From: an uncultured Lachnospiraceae bacterium
GTDB taxonomy: Bacteria > Bacillota > Clostridia > Lachnospirales > Lachnospiraceae
NCBI GenBank assembly: GCA_947652735.1
Contig: CANTEG010000013.1
Location: 17,529-81,528 of the forward strand
Direction: 5' to 3'
DNA length: 64,000 nt
Shown here: positions 50,761 to 60,376 of the stretch, in pieces
How the letters are laid out: every line of letters begins with the position of its first letter
Numbering within the stretch: position 1 is the stretch's first letter
Position numbers and translations under genes: made by a program
Notes under the pieces: model-generated
Databases searched by the model: none
Told to the model about the DNA's origin: nothing
Seen by the model: the letters and a program-made list of their open reading frames with translations, nothing else

Positions 50761-51705
50761 ATGGAGAGAAAGAAATTTGATTTAAGATTGATGGATGGAG
50801 AAATTTTGAAAAGACAGGAGGGTAAGCTGATGTTTATACCTCCATTTTTCTATGAGGGAGAACGGTCAACTTATATAGATTATAGTCTGGTTAAGGGAAT
50901 TGGCGATGATGCCATTGTGCCTGTCATAAAGTACAAGCTGTTTTCGGAGTGTAGTGACATAAGGCATGGCTTTTCCACAAGAATGGGCGGAGTAAGTCAT
51001 GACCATCTGGCAACCATGAACCTAAGCTTTTCCAGAGGCGATGACAGAGAAAACGTAATTACAAACCATAAACGCTTTGCGAAAGCAGTGGGCTATGACT
51101 GGAAACAGCTTGTTCTTTCAGACCAGGTTCACAAGACCCGGATACATAAGGTGACAGCGGGGGATGCAGGCAAGGGTATTACGAAAGAAAGCGACATAAA
51201 AGAAACAGATGCACTTATGACAAATGAAAGAGGCATACCGCTTATGACATTTTATGCAGACTGTGTACCTGTTTTTTTCCACGACCCTGTAAAAAAGGCA
51301 GTGGCACTTGCACATTCAGGCTGGAAGGGCACTGTTGCAAAAATAAGTGAAAAGGTAATACATGCAATGGGAGAGGAATATGGAAGTAAAGCATCTGACA
51401 TATTATGTGCAATCGGACCTTCCATATGCCAGGAATGTTATGAGGTCAGTGATGATGTGATTAAACAATTTATGGATAATTTCGGAGATGCATCGAAAGA
51501 ATTTTTCTATGAAAAAGAAAACGGAAAATATCAGCTAAATCTTCATGCTGCATGTAAATACACAATGCTTTCGGCAGGAATACATGAGGAACATATAGCT
51601 ATGCCTGACCTTTGTACATGCTGTAATCCAAATGTGCTGTTTTCACATAGGGCATCCAATGGTATGCGTGGAAACTTAAGTGCGGTAATCATGCTGTCAG
51701 AATGA
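50761..51705 (+). CDS. pgeF: Peptidoglycan editing factor, laccase-domain protein
   Basis: This belongs to the YfiH/DUF152 copper-oxidase-fold family, thought to remove wrong amino acids from peptidoglycan precursors or to act on adenosine. Blocks are RHGFSTRMGGVS, VLSDQVHKTRIHKV, ETDALMTNERGIPLMTFYADCVPV with metal Cys, LAHSGWKGTV with metal His, and DLCTCCNPNVLFSHR. The length is 314 residues, slightly long because of about 55 extra N-terminal residues. AAAGGAATTAG lies before the ATG. Confidence 0.9.
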   Translation: MERKKFDLRLMDGEILKRQEGKLMFIPPFFYEGERSTYIDYSLVKGIGDDAIVPVIKYKLFSECSDIRHGFSTRMGGVSHDHLATMNLSFSRGDDRENVITNHKRFAKAVGYDWKQLVLSDQVHKTRIHKVTAGDAGKGITKESDIKETDALMTNERGIPLMTFYADCVPVFFHDPVKKAVALAHSGWKGTVAKISEKVIHAMGEEYGSKASDILCAIGPSICQECYEVSDDVIKQFMDNFGDASKEFFYEKENGKYQLNLHAACKYTMLSAGIHEEHIAMPDLCTCCNPNVLFSHRASNGMRGNLSAVIMLSE

Positions 51706-51728
51706 ATAAAATTCAGATGGTAAAGCTC

Positions 51729-51757
51729 TTTACAAGTTCATGGGTTTATTGTACAAT
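51729..51757 (+). promoter_or_regulatory. Promoter of the der unit
   Basis: TTTACA (51729-51734) and TACAAT (51752-51757) have a 17-base spacer, 45 bases before the der start codon. Confidence 0.7.
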
Positions 51758-51801
51758 CAATCGGAGTGGCGAAAACGCTGTTATTGAAATGGAGAAATAA
51801 A

Positions 51802-53124
51802 ATGGGTAGACCGGTAGTTGCCATTGTGGGACGACCAAACGTTGGAAAATCAACGCTGTTTAACACGTTGGCAGGAGATAAAATATCAATCGTCCAGGAT
51901 ACGCCTGGTGTAACAAGAGACAGAATATATGCGGATGTATCATGGCTAAAGTACAATTTTACAATCGTTGATACAGGCGGTATTGAGCCTGAAAGCAACG
52001 ACATAATTTTAAAGAGCATGAGAGAACAGGCAGAGATAGCAATATCGACTGCTGATGTTATTATGTTTATAACTGATGTGAGGCAGGGACTTGTGGACGC
52101 GGACGGAAAGGTTGCAGATATGCTCAGGCGTTCAGGGAAGCCTGTGATTCTTGTGGTAAACAAGGTTGACAGTTTTGAGAAATTCATGCCTGATGTTTAT
52201 GAGTTTTACAATCTGGGTATTGGCGAGCCTATGCCTGTATCGGCAGCATCACAGCTTGGGCTTGGAGATATGCTTGACGAGGTTGTGAAGCATTTTGATG
52301 ACAGCGATACATTGGATGAGGAAGATGAGAGACCGAGAATTGCAATTATCGGAAAGCCGAATGTGGGCAAGTCGTCCATAATAAACAAGCTTTTAGGAAC
52401 AGACCGGGTTATCGTGTCTGACATTGCAGGAACAACAAGGGATGCAATTGATACAACCATAAAGCGTAACGGGACGGAATATGTGTTTATTGACACGGCA
52501 GGACTTAGAAGAAAGAGCAAAATTAAGGAAGAAATAGAGCGTTATAGCATTATACGAACCGTATCGGCGGTGGAAAGGTGTAATGTTGCGGTTCTTGTAA
52601 TAGATGCGGCTGAGGGCATAACGGAGCAGGATACAAAGATTGCAGGTATTGCCCATGAGCGCGGGAAAGGCATGGTAATTGTTGTAAATAAATGGGATGC
52701 AGTAGAAAAGGATGACAAGACGATTTACAAGGTTACCAATGAAATAAGACAGAAGCTTTCTTACATGCCGTATGCAGAGCTTTTGTTTGTGTCTGCAAAG
52801 ACAGGGCAGAGACTAAACAAGTTGTTTGAAGTAATTGATATGGTAATTGAGAACCATTCCTTAAGAATAGCGACGGGTGTATTAAACGAGATTATGGCAG
52901 AGGCGGTTGCCTTAAATCAGCCTCCGTCGGATAAGGGTAAGCGACTGAGGTTATACTATATAACACAGGTGTCCGTAAAACCGCCAACATTTGTCATCTT
53001 TGTAAATGACAAAGAGCTTATGCATTTTTCATATACAAGGTATATTGAAAATAAAATAAGAGAAGCATTTGGATTTAAGGGAACACCACTTAAATTTATT
53101 ATACGTGAGAGGAAAGAAAAGTAA
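51802..53124 (+). CDS. der: Ribosome biogenesis GTPase Der (EngA)
   Basis: This essential 50S assembly factor has two GTPase domains in tandem. The first G1 is GRPNVGKST (residues about 10-18) with DTPGVTRDR. The second is GKPNVGKSS near residue 185, with [10 protein letters not shown] and NKWD. The C-terminal KH-like domain ends [11 protein letters not shown]. The length is 440 residues. ATG 51802 with GGAGA is preferred to 51766. The stop codon overlaps the plsY start by one base (TAATG). Confidence 0.96.
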   Translation: MGRPVVAIVGRPNVGKSTLFNTLAGDKISIVQDTPGVTRDRIYADVSWLKYNFTIVDTGGIEPESNDIILKSMREQAEIAISTADVIMFITDVRQGLVDADGKVADMLRRSGKPVILVVNKVDSFEKFMPDVYEFYNLGIGEPMPVSAASQLGLGDMLDEVVKHFDDSDTLDEEDERPRIAIIGKPNVGKSSIINKLLGTDRVIVSDIAGTTRDAIDTTIKRNGTEYVFIDTAGLRRKSKIKEEIERYSIIRTVSAVERCNVAVLVIDAAEGITEQDTKIAGIAHERGKGMVIVVNKWDAVEKDDKTIYKVTNEIRQKLSYMPYAELLFVSAKTGQRLNKLFEVIDMVIENHSLRIATGVLNEIMAEAVALNQPPSDKGKRLRLYYITQVSVKPPTFVIFVNDKELMHFSYTRYIENKIREAFGFKGTPLKFIIRERKEK

Positions 53125-53792
53125 TGATACTTGCCAGAATTCTTTGTCTTTTTGGTGGCTATGTGTTTGGTCTTTTGCAAACATCATATATATACGGAAG
53201 ACTAAATGGAATTGATATAAGAGAGTACGGAAGCGGAAATGCAGGAACTACAAATGCATTAAGAGTGTTGGGAAAAAAGGCTGGGCTTATTGTTTTTCTC
53301 GGTGACTCATTAAAGGCGGTAGCTGCTGCGGTAATTGTCAGACTGATATTTAACAATATTTATCCGAATGAGGTATACATGTTTATTGCATATGCGGGTA
53401 TCGGTGTGGTTCTAGGACACAATTTTCCTTTTTATCTCAAGTTCAAGGGAGGAAAAGGAATAGCTGCAACTGCAGGCGTAGTACTTGGATTTTTGGACCC
53501 TGTAATCATTTTGTCATGTCTTGTGATATTTATAATTACAGTAGCAGTTACAAGATATGTTTCACTTGGCTCCATACTTATGGTACTTACGTTTGGAACA
53601 GAGTATGCTATATTTGCATGCAAAGGAAAATATTCCTTTGTGCTTTCGCAGGAAGTATCCCAAAAATGCATGGTTGAAAGTATTATTGTGGTGGCTGTCA
53701 TGGTTATTATGGCTATATACAGACACAAGACGAATATAAAAAGACTTTTAGCACATGAAGAAAATAAACTTGGTAAGAAAGCAGGAGAATAA
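53124..53792 (+). CDS. plsY: Acyl-phosphate glycerol-3-phosphate acyltransferase
   Basis: This membrane enzyme performs the first acylation of glycerol 3-phosphate using acyl phosphate. The conserved loops are DIREYGSGNAGTTNALRVLGKKAG, GHNFPFYLKFKGGKGIAAT and the C-terminal YRHKTNIKRLLAHEENKLG. About five to six membrane helices fit. The length is 222 residues. It is coupled to der and followed after 22 bases by gpsA, its substrate-supplying partner. Confidence 0.96.
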   Translation: MILARILCLFGGYVFGLLQTSYIYGRLNGIDIREYGSGNAGTTNALRVLGKKAGLIVFLGDSLKAVAAAVIVRLIFNNIYPNEVYMFIAYAGIGVVLGHNFPFYLKFKGGKGIAATAGVVLGFLDPVIILSCLVIFIITVAVTRYVSLGSILMVLTFGTEYAIFACKGKYSFVLSQEVSQKCMVESIIVVAVMVIMAIYRHKTNIKRLLAHEENKLGKKAGE

Positions 53793-53814
53793 TATTAAGG
53801 GAAGGTAATTAAGA

Positions 53815-54831
53815 ATGAATATAGGTGTATTAGGAGCAGGAAGCTGGGGAATTGCATTGACGGTTCTCTTATGTGAAAATGGTCATAATGTAAAAGTATG
53901 GTCAATTGATGAAGCGGAAGTAACGATGCTAAATGAACACAGGGAGCATTTGACAAAGCTTCCTGGAGTGAAGATAAGCGATAAGGTTATATGCTCTACG
54001 GACATAAAGACTGTTGTGGAAGATACGGAGCTTATCGTTATGGTTGTGCCATCCGTATTTGTAAGAAGCACAATAAAGGCGGCTGCTCCTTACATAAGCA
54101 ACCAGATTATTGTAAATGCGTCAAAGGGTATTGAGGAAGATACGCTTATGATATTAACTGATGTAATCATGGAGGAGATACCTGGAATAAAGGTTGGTGT
54201 CCTGTCCGGGCCGAGCCATGCTGAGGAGGTAGGAAAGCTTATGCCTACAACCGTTGTGGCAGGTGCAGTTGACAAGGAAACTGCGATGCTGATTCAGGAT
54301 GCATTTATGTCAGATAATTTTAGGGTATATACAAGTCCTGATGTCATTGGAATAGAGCTTGGCGGAGCACTTAAAAATGTTATTGCCCTTGCGGCCGGTG
54401 TTGCCGATGGTCTTGGCTGTGGGGATAATGCGCTGGCAGCAATTATTACGAGAGGTATATCTGAAATAACAAGACTCGGAATGGCTATGGGATGTTGTTC
54501 GGAGACATTTGGCGGGTTATCGGGTATAGGTGATTTAATCGTTACATGTGCATCCAAGCATAGCAGAAACCGAAGGGCAGGCGTCCTTATGGGTCAGGGT
54601 AAATCCTATAAGGAAGCAATGGATGAAGTAAATATGGTTGTCGAGGGTGTATACTCGGCAAAGGCGGCTCTTAAGCTTAGCAGAAAATATGATATTGAGA
54701 TGCCTATTGTTGAGATGGTAAACAGGGTATTGTTTGATGGTTTAAGTGCACAGGATGCAATGATCCAGTTACTTAAGCGAAATAGAACAAGTGAGTCGGA
54801 TAAGTTTGAGTCTGACAGGTTTGACTGGTAA
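53815..54831 (+). CDS. gpsA: Glycerol-3-phosphate dehydrogenase (NAD(P)+)
   Basis: The enzyme reduces dihydroxyacetone phosphate to glycerol 3-phosphate for phospholipid synthesis. The NAD-binding GVLGAGSWGIALTVLL opens the protein. VLSGPSHAEEV, the catalytic-region GIELGGALKNVIALAAGVADGLG, and GLSGIGDLIVTC follow. The length is 338 residues. AGGGAAGG precedes the start. Confidence 0.96.
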   Translation: MNIGVLGAGSWGIALTVLLCENGHNVKVWSIDEAEVTMLNEHREHLTKLPGVKISDKVICSTDIKTVVEDTELIVMVVPSVFVRSTIKAAAPYISNQIIVNASKGIEEDTLMILTDVIMEEIPGIKVGVLSGPSHAEEVGKLMPTTVVAGAVDKETAMLIQDAFMSDNFRVYTSPDVIGIELGGALKNVIALAAGVADGLGCGDNALAAIITRGISEITRLGMAMGCCSETFGGLSGIGDLIVTCASKHSRNRRAGVLMGQGKSYKEAMDEVNMVVEGVYSAKAALKLSRKYDIEMPIVEMVNRVLFDGLSAQDAMIQLLKRNRTSESDKFESDRFDW

Positions 54832-54855
54832 TAGTTTTGAAAGGGATGTTTATTC

Positions 54856-55851
54856 ATGGGTAGTAAAAGAATAACTCGTGAGGAATTAAAACGTTTAAAA
54901 AGGAAAAGGCAAAGGCATATAAATGCAGTTATAACTCTTGTTGTATCAGCAAGCATGATTATTGTGCTTGCTATAAGTGTTATTGTTTTTAATGACAGAC
55001 CAAGTGATGCTGAGTATGGTGGTCAAATGCATGTTGGTGTAAAAAGTGATTTTGGAACGGGTGACCTGCCTGTAATGGCAACGCCGATTGATGCAAGTGC
55101 CGCCTCAAGCGAAGAAGTAACAACAGAAGAAACCACAGAATCTCAATCTACGGAAGATGAATCAGGCTTTGTGGTGCCTGAAACGACCCTTCCATCTGTG
55201 GAAGATGTTGTGGGAAATGACTGGTATCCAAAAAACTATGAAAAGGTTAAGGCAGTGGCACCGTTATCATATTTTGATGATACAGTACTGATAGGAGATT
55301 CGAGAACGGAAGGGATTGTGCTTTACTCAGGACTGTCAAATTTAAATGCATTTGCTTATAAGGGACTGAATGTCAGTAAGCTTGATTCCGAGGCATGTAT
55401 CACACTTCCTGAATATGGCGGAAAATACACCTGTTATCAGGCAATCGAGTATACATCATTTGATAATTATTATTGCATGTTTGGTATTAATGAACTGGGA
55501 TGGTATGATTTGGATGTTTTTATTGAGGACTTTAGTGCACTTGTTGATTATATCAAATCCGTGAATCCCGATGCCAATGTTTATGTGGAAAGTGTTATGC
55601 CTGTATGTAAGTCAAGAGAGTCAGGTGGAGATACGGTTTTCACAAAGGAAAAGGTTGATGAGATAAATTCCCTTTTGCTTGACATGTGTAAAAAGAGAAA
55701 GGATTGTATATTCTTAGATGTTGGGGCAGCAGTGAGGGATGACGACGGATATCTGCCAGAGGAGGGGTCGCCTGACGGTATTCATTGCAACGCAGATTAC
55801 TGCAAGCGTGTACTCCAATATATAAGGTGCAACAGATACCAAAAAAAGTAA
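54856..55851 (+). CDS. Membrane-anchored SGNH/GDSL-type hydrolase
   Basis: The 331-residue protein has a basic cytoplasmic start, one membrane helix (about 24-45) and a Thr/Glu/Ser-rich extracellular spacer (about 75-115, EEVTTEETTESQSTEDE). A hydrolase domain of about 190 residues follows. GDS-type nucleophile motif VLIGDSRTEG, the block MFGINELGW, and the DGIHCNADYC motif supplying Asp and His match SGNH hydrolases. A cell-wall or surface-polymer esterase is plausible, but the substrate is unknown. It is followed by a hairpin that also covers the spoIVA ribosome-binding site. Confidence 0.78.
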   Translation: MGSKRITREELKRLKRKRQRHINAVITLVVSASMIIVLAISVIVFNDRPSDAEYGGQMHVGVKSDFGTGDLPVMATPIDASAASSEEVTTEETTESQSTEDESGFVVPETTLPSVEDVVGNDWYPKNYEKVKAVAPLSYFDDTVLIGDSRTEGIVLYSGLSNLNAFAYKGLNVSKLDSEACITLPEYGGKYTCYQAIEYTSFDNYYCMFGINELGWYDLDVFIEDFSALVDYIKSVNPDANVYVESVMPVCKSRESGGDTVFTKEKVDEINSLLLDMCKKRKDCIFLDVGAAVRDDDGYLPEEGSPDGIHCNADYCKRVLQYIRCNRYQKK

Positions 55852-55873
55852 AAACAATATTTTAAAGGGTAAT

Positions 55874-55930
55874 ACCTCTGATTTCTATTACATATATATT
55901 TAATAGTGTAATAGAAATTGGAGGTTTTTT
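55874..55930 (+). promoter_or_regulatory. Hairpin covering the spoIVA ribosome-binding site
   Basis: ATTTCTATTAC (55881-55891) pairs perfectly with GTAATAGAAAT (55908-55918). ACCTC (55874-55878) pairs with GAGGT (55921-55925), which is part of the Shine-Dalgarno sequence. Six T and the spoIVA ATG follow at once. The structure looks like an intrinsic terminator for the upstream gene and would block spoIVA translation on read-through RNA. CATATATAT in the loop resembles a sporulation sigma-E -10 element. Confidence 0.6.
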
Positions 55931-57391
55931 ATGGATATTTATAAGGACATAGAAGCGAGAACCAACGGTGACATATACATGGGTGTGGTGGGACCTGTGA
56001 GAACCGGAAAATCTACATTTATCAAAAGATTCATGGAGCTTATGGTTCTTCCTGCCATCGGTGATGATAACAGCAGACAAAGAGCAAAGGATGAGCTGCC
56101 TCAGTCGGCAGGAGGCAAAACAATTATGACAACAGAGCCTAAGTTTATCCCAAAGGAAGCTGTTGAGGTTACAATAGGGGAGGGTATAAAGCTTAAGTGC
56201 AGACTGATTGACTGTGTAGGCTACATGATTGATGGTGCGGAAGGACATGAGGAGGATGGGGTAGAAAGACTGGTTAAGACACCGTGGTATGATTATGACG
56301 TACCTTTTACGAAAGCAGCGGAGCTTGGAACAAAGAAGGTTATATTTGACCATTCTACTGTCGGAATCGTTGTGAGCTGTGACGGCTCCATTACGGATAT
56401 TCCGAGAGAATCGTACATAGAAGCAGAAAAACGTACTGTAACAGAGCTTAAGGAAATAGGCAAACCATTTATTATGGTCTTAAATTCCCTGCGTCCTGCA
56501 TCGCCTGACACAAAGGAGCTTGCAGATACACTTGCAAGAGAATATGGCGTTGATGTTGTGCCTGTCAATTGTGACCAGCTTAAAATGAAAGACATTAACA
56601 CAATATTTGAGTGCCTTTTGATGGATTTCCCTGTAACGGCAGTAAATTTCAACATACCAAAGTGGGTTGAGGCAATTGACCATGACAATCCCGTAAAGGC
56701 ATACATGATAAAGGCATCGGGAGAATATTTTAAGGGAATTCACCATATGAGGGATGTGTATAATCTCATGTGTGATGATGACGAATACATTGAGAAGGTT
56801 GACCTGAGCAACCTGAATATGGCTGACGGTACGGTTAATATAAATGTTATGCTCTACAACAAGTATTATTATGACATGCTTTCCACAATGCTTGGCACGG
56901 AAATAAGGAGTGAGTATGACTTTATAAGAGAGATAACCCAGATGGCAAAGACAAAAAGACAGTGCGAAAAGGTCAGTGAGGCATATTTACAGTCCTGTAC
57001 TACAGGTTATGGCTCAGTAAGTCCTGACGAGGCAGATATAAAGCTTGATGCACCTGAGCTTATCCGTTCGGGTAATAAATACGGTGTAAAAATTAAGGCG
57101 GAGGCACCGTCAATACATTTGATTAAGGCTAACATTACAACCGAAATTGCACCGATTGTAGGTTCAGAGGATCAGGCGAAGGAGCTTATCAGCTATATTA
57201 ACAGTGACAGTGATGACCAAAATAATATCTGGTCAGTAAATATTTTCGGCAAATCTGTCCAACAGCTTGTGGAGGATGGCTTAAAGTCTAAAATAAGTAA
57301 GATTAATCAGGAGAGCCAGCAGAAGCTTCAGGATACAATGGAGAAGATAGTCAATGACTCCAATGGAGGAATGGTTTGCATTATAATTTAA
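55931..57391 (+). CDS. spoIVA: Stage IV sporulation protein A
   Basis: This ATPase polymerises on the forespore surface as the basement layer of the spore coat. The Walker A motif GPVRTGKST (residues 21-29) is followed by TTEPKFIPKEAVEV and CRLIDCVGYMI. The long C-terminal region ends NSNGGMVCIII-like (NDSNGGMVCIII), close to the Bacillus form. The length is 486 residues, against about 492 in Bacillus. It is strong evidence for an endospore former. Its ribosome-binding site lies in a hairpin. Confidence 0.96.
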   Translation: MDIYKDIEARTNGDIYMGVVGPVRTGKSTFIKRFMELMVLPAIGDDNSRQRAKDELPQSAGGKTIMTTEPKFIPKEAVEVTIGEGIKLKCRLIDCVGYMIDGAEGHEEDGVERLVKTPWYDYDVPFTKAAELGTKKVIFDHSTVGIVVSCDGSITDIPRESYIEAEKRTVTELKEIGKPFIMVLNSLRPASPDTKELADTLAREYGVDVVPVNCDQLKMKDINTIFECLLMDFPVTAVNFNIPKWVEAIDHDNPVKAYMIKASGEYFKGIHHMRDVYNLMCDDDEYIEKVDLSNLNMADGTVNINVMLYNKYYYDMLSTMLGTEIRSEYDFIREITQMAKTKRQCEKVSEAYLQSCTTGYGSVSPDEADIKLDAPELIRSGNKYGVKIKAEAPSIHLIKANITTEIAPIVGSEDQAKELISYINSDSDDQNNIWSVNIFGKSVQQLVEDGLKSKISKINQESQQKLQDTMEKIVNDSNGGMVCIII

Positions 57392-57456
57392 ATTATTATA
57401 TAATAAATCGGACTTAGTCTTAGGACGAAGAATGCGATACGGAGTTGTTAAGGTAC

Positions 57457-58200
57457 ATGAGTATTGAGGTAAAGTTAAATGTATTTGAAGGTCCTTTGGA
57501 TTTGCTGTTACATTTGATAGAGAAAAATAAATTTAATATATTTGATATTCCCATCGTGGATATAACGGAACAGTATCTTGACTATGTAAATCAGATGGAT
57601 GACTCTGACCTTGACCTTATGAGTGAGTTTTTGGTTATGGCAGGAACCCTGATTAGCATTAAAGCGAAAATGCTTCTTCCGAAAGAGGAGGAGTCTGTGG
57701 AGGAAGAAGACCCAAGAAGTGAGCTTGTGAGAAGACTTCTTGAGTATAAGATGTATAAATATGCGTCCTATGAGTTAAAAGATATGGAGTTGGATGCAGA
57801 AAAATCATATTATAAGCAGGCTACGCTCCCGAGGGAAGTGTTGGAGTATAAAGAAGAGATAGACCCTGCTGAGGTTGTGGGAGATTTGACGCTGGCTAAG
57901 CTTAATGAGATATTTAATCAGGTGATTAAACGTACGGTGGACAGGGTTGACCCAATACGAAGTAAGTTTGGAACCATAGAAAAGGATGAGGTGCGTGTTG
58001 AGGACAAAATGGAAGAAATACGCACAGGCATAAAAGGCTTGAGAGGAATTAATTTCAGGACACTTTTGGAGACACAGGCATCTAAAATGAATGTGATAGT
58101 TACATTTTTGGCAGTGCTTGAGTTGATGAAAGTAGGAAGTATAGTAATCCGGCAGGAAGACTTGTTTGGAGAAATTATGATAGACTCTCTTGAAATGTAG
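57457..58200 (+). CDS. scpA: Segregation and condensation protein A
   Basis: This kleisin subunit bridges SMC heads in the bacterial condensin. The N-terminus VKLNVFEGPLDLLLHLIEKNKFNIFDIPI is the SMC-neck-binding signature, and a winged helix forms the C-terminus (VVTFLAVLELMKVGSIVIRQEDLFGEI-like). The length is 247 residues. ATG 57457 is preferred to a TTG at 57445. It is followed by scpB after 13 bases. Confidence 0.95.
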   Translation: MSIEVKLNVFEGPLDLLLHLIEKNKFNIFDIPIVDITEQYLDYVNQMDDSDLDLMSEFLVMAGTLISIKAKMLLPKEEESVEEEDPRSELVRRLLEYKMYKYASYELKDMELDAEKSYYKQATLPREVLEYKEEIDPAEVVGDLTLAKLNEIFNQVIKRTVDRVDPIRSKFGTIEKDEVRVEDKMEEIRTGIKGLRGINFRTLLETQASKMNVIVTFLAVLELMKVGSIVIRQEDLFGEIMIDSLEM

Positions 58201-58213
58201 CATTGGAGGAAAT

Positions 58214-58789
58214 ATGGAAGATACAAAAAACAGCATTTTGGCGGCAGTTGAGGCGATACTTTTTTCCATGGGGGAAGCTGTACCTACAAAGGAGCTTTTA
58301 AATGTGCTTGAAATAGATGAAAAGGAGCTTAATGAAGCAATTGATGCTTTGATGGCGGAATATGAAGCTGAAAACAGGGGAATAAAGCTTGTGAAGCTGG
58401 AGGATTCGTACCAGTTATGTACAAAACATAAATTTTATGATTATCTTACCAAGCTGGTAAATATGCCGAAGAAACATGTTTTAACGGATTCACTTATGGA
58501 AACATTATCCATAATTGCATATAAGCAGCCGATTACAAGGCAGGAGGTAGAAGCCATACGTGGTGTTTCCTGTGTCCATGCAATAAACAAGCTTGTGGAG
58601 TATAAGCTTGTGGCAGAGATAGGAAGACTGGACGCTGTGGGCAGACCGATACTGTTCGGTACCACAGAAGATTTTTTGAGAAGTTTTGGAGTTACATCCA
58701 TGGATGATTTGCCTGTTATTACACCTGATAAGATAGAGGATTTCAGGCAGCAGGCTATGGAGGAAATAAATATCAGGGTAGAAACGTAA
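58214..58789 (+). CDS. scpB: Segregation and condensation protein B
   Basis: This winged-helix partner of ScpA dimerises on the kleisin. AAVEAILFSMGEAVPTKELLNVLE, LSIIAYKQPITRQEVEAIRGVSC and GRPILFGTTEDFLRSFG are diagnostic. The length is 191 residues. ATG 58214 with GGAGG at 58205-58209 is preferred to 58190. Confidence 0.96.
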   Translation: MEDTKNSILAAVEAILFSMGEAVPTKELLNVLEIDEKELNEAIDALMAEYEAENRGIKLVKLEDSYQLCTKHKFYDYLTKLVNMPKKHVLTDSLMETLSIIAYKQPITRQEVEAIRGVSCVHAINKLVEYKLVAEIGRLDAVGRPILFGTTEDFLRSFGVTSMDDLPVITPDKIEDFRQQAMEEINIRVET

Positions 58790-58798
58790 TGGTTCTAA

Positions 58799-58850
58799 AA
58801 ATTGCCGGTTTAAGACACTTCCGAGTATGGATATCTTAGACCGGCAATTT
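58799..58850 (+). terminator. Hairpin terminator after scpB
   Basis: AAATTGCCGGT plus TAAGA pairs with TCTTA plus ACCGGCAATTT with a single mismatch. The U-tract is short, but TTTTTTTATT occurs 25 bases further on. The rest of the 288-base gap up to 59077 shows no gene and no convincing promoter. Confidence 0.65.
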
Positions 58851-59077
58851 AAGTGCCGATGTTCTCATAACGGTTTTTTTATTACTGCATACACCCTGTC
58901 GTGCAGACAATGTTTAGTATCGCTACGTCTTTTCCAAGCGAAAATGTGTTTTTATGTCATTGTATGAGAGCTGTTGCTCCTTCAATTCGGATGCCAGCGT
59001 CTTGACTTCTGAATTTTATTCTAAAATTTCAGCATGTGAAATATATTAACTATATATTATATTCAAGGGTTTCAGAT

Positions 59078-60253
59078 ATGAGGTATTTCAGTACAATTAT
59101 TGTCATTTTTTCCATGTTGTTTAATTACCCGGTTAATGTGGGTTTCAATGAGCAAAAGGAAATAAAGGAAAATCAGTTATATTCCATTTCAGCGGTTCTC
59201 ATGGATGGGGATACAGGCAGAATCCTGTATGAGAAAAATGGTGAAGAAGTAAGGTCAATGGCAAGTACAACCAAGATAATGACTCTGATTCTTACATTGG
59301 AGTACGGAAATATGGAAGATATTGTGACGGTAAGCTCTTATGCAGCCAAGATGCCTGATGTTCAGCTTGGAATCAAGAAAGGTGAGCAGTACAGGCTTAA
59401 GGATTTGCTTTATTCCCTTATGCTGGAAAGCCACAATGATAGTGCAGTGGCGATTGCAGAGCATGTTGGCGGTGATGTGGAGGGGTTTGCCAACATGATG
59501 AATAAAAAGGCAGCGGAGCTTGGACTTAAGGATACTTATTTTATAACACCAAACGGTCTGGATGCAAAGGATGATAAAGGGAGCCATTCAACAACGGCGG
59601 CTGACCTTGCACTTTTAATGAAATACTGTACAATGGAGTCCCCAAAGAAAGATGAGTTCATCAGCATTTGTCAGACAAGACAGTACAGCTTTCATGAATA
59701 TGACGGAGCAAGAAGCTTTAGTTTAACAAACAGAAATGCACTCTTTACAATGATAGACGGAGTAATTGCAGGCAAGACAGGCTTTACGACAGAGGCGGGG
59801 TATTGCTATGTGGCAGCTCTGGAACGGAACCAAAAAACATACATAATTGCACTTTTGGGCTGTGGCTGGCCGAATAATAAAAGTTACAAGTGGTCAGATG
59901 CAAAAAAACTGTTTAACTACGGCATAGACAATTATGACTATGAGATGGTATTAGACAAGAACTTTGCATCGCCTAATATCAGGGTGAAAGATGGGATAGA
60001 AAAGGATTATATCTCTACATATGTAAGTGACAGTGTTTCCATGATAATGTGTGACGCGGATGATGTAAGGCTTGAGTCGGAGATACCGGAGGTAATCAAT
60101 GCACCTGTGTCAAAGAATGAGGTGGTAGGAAGAATCAATGTGTATGTAAATGATAAGCTTTTTACGTCCTGCAATATATATTCTTCTGAGTCCGTAAAAA
60201 AGACCAGTTACTTATATTACCTGAAAACAGTAGTGAATTGTTACATCTTTTAA
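59078..60253 (+). CDS. dacB: D-alanyl-D-alanine carboxypeptidase (DacB/DacF type)
   Basis: This low-molecular-weight penicillin-binding protein trims the terminal D-Ala of peptidoglycan peptides. A hydrophobic signal segment (residues about 4-20) is followed by the three active-site motifs: STTK with Ser63 and Lys66, SHN (about residue 120), and KTG in IAGKTGFTTEAG. The C-terminal beta domain (about 285-380) is typical. The length is 391 residues from ATG 59078, which has AAGGG upstream. A GTG at 59036 would add 14 residues. In Bacillus the spore-cortex gene dacB also lies next to scpAB, suggesting a sporulation role. Confidence 0.88.
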   Translation: MRYFSTIIVIFSMLFNYPVNVGFNEQKEIKENQLYSISAVLMDGDTGRILYEKNGEEVRSMASTTKIMTLILTLEYGNMEDIVTVSSYAAKMPDVQLGIKKGEQYRLKDLLYSLMLESHNDSAVAIAEHVGGDVEGFANMMNKKAAELGLKDTYFITPNGLDAKDDKGSHSTTAADLALLMKYCTMESPKKDEFISICQTRQYSFHEYDGARSFSLTNRNALFTMIDGVIAGKTGFTTEAGYCYVAALERNQKTYIIALLGCGWPNNKSYKWSDAKKLFNYGIDNYDYEMVLDKNFASPNIRVKDGIEKDYISTYVSDSVSMIMCDADDVRLESEIPEVINAPVSKNEVVGRINVYVNDKLFTSCNIYSSESVKKTSYLYYLKTVVNCYIF

Positions 60254-60285
60254 AGGAAAGCACTTATATCGTTTTAAAAACCCGA

Positions 60286-60314
60286 TTTACGGATAATGTA
60301 AAATCTGCTAATTT
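60286..60314 (+). promoter_or_regulatory. Candidate promoter of the LRR gene
   Basis: TTTACG (60286-60291) and TAATTT (60309-60314) are 17 bases apart. This is moderate at best. Confidence 0.3.
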
Positions 60315-60376
60315 AACTCTATTAGTTGTGGTATTTGCGGACTTCAGCATGAGAGCAAATAAGGAGGAGAGTTGCA

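Noticed and set aside
58851-59077. Possible small RNA or tRNA in the gap between scpB and dacB
   Set aside because: I find no cloverleaf, no strong promoter with a matching terminator and no conserved RNA motif. Only short weak inverted repeats are present.
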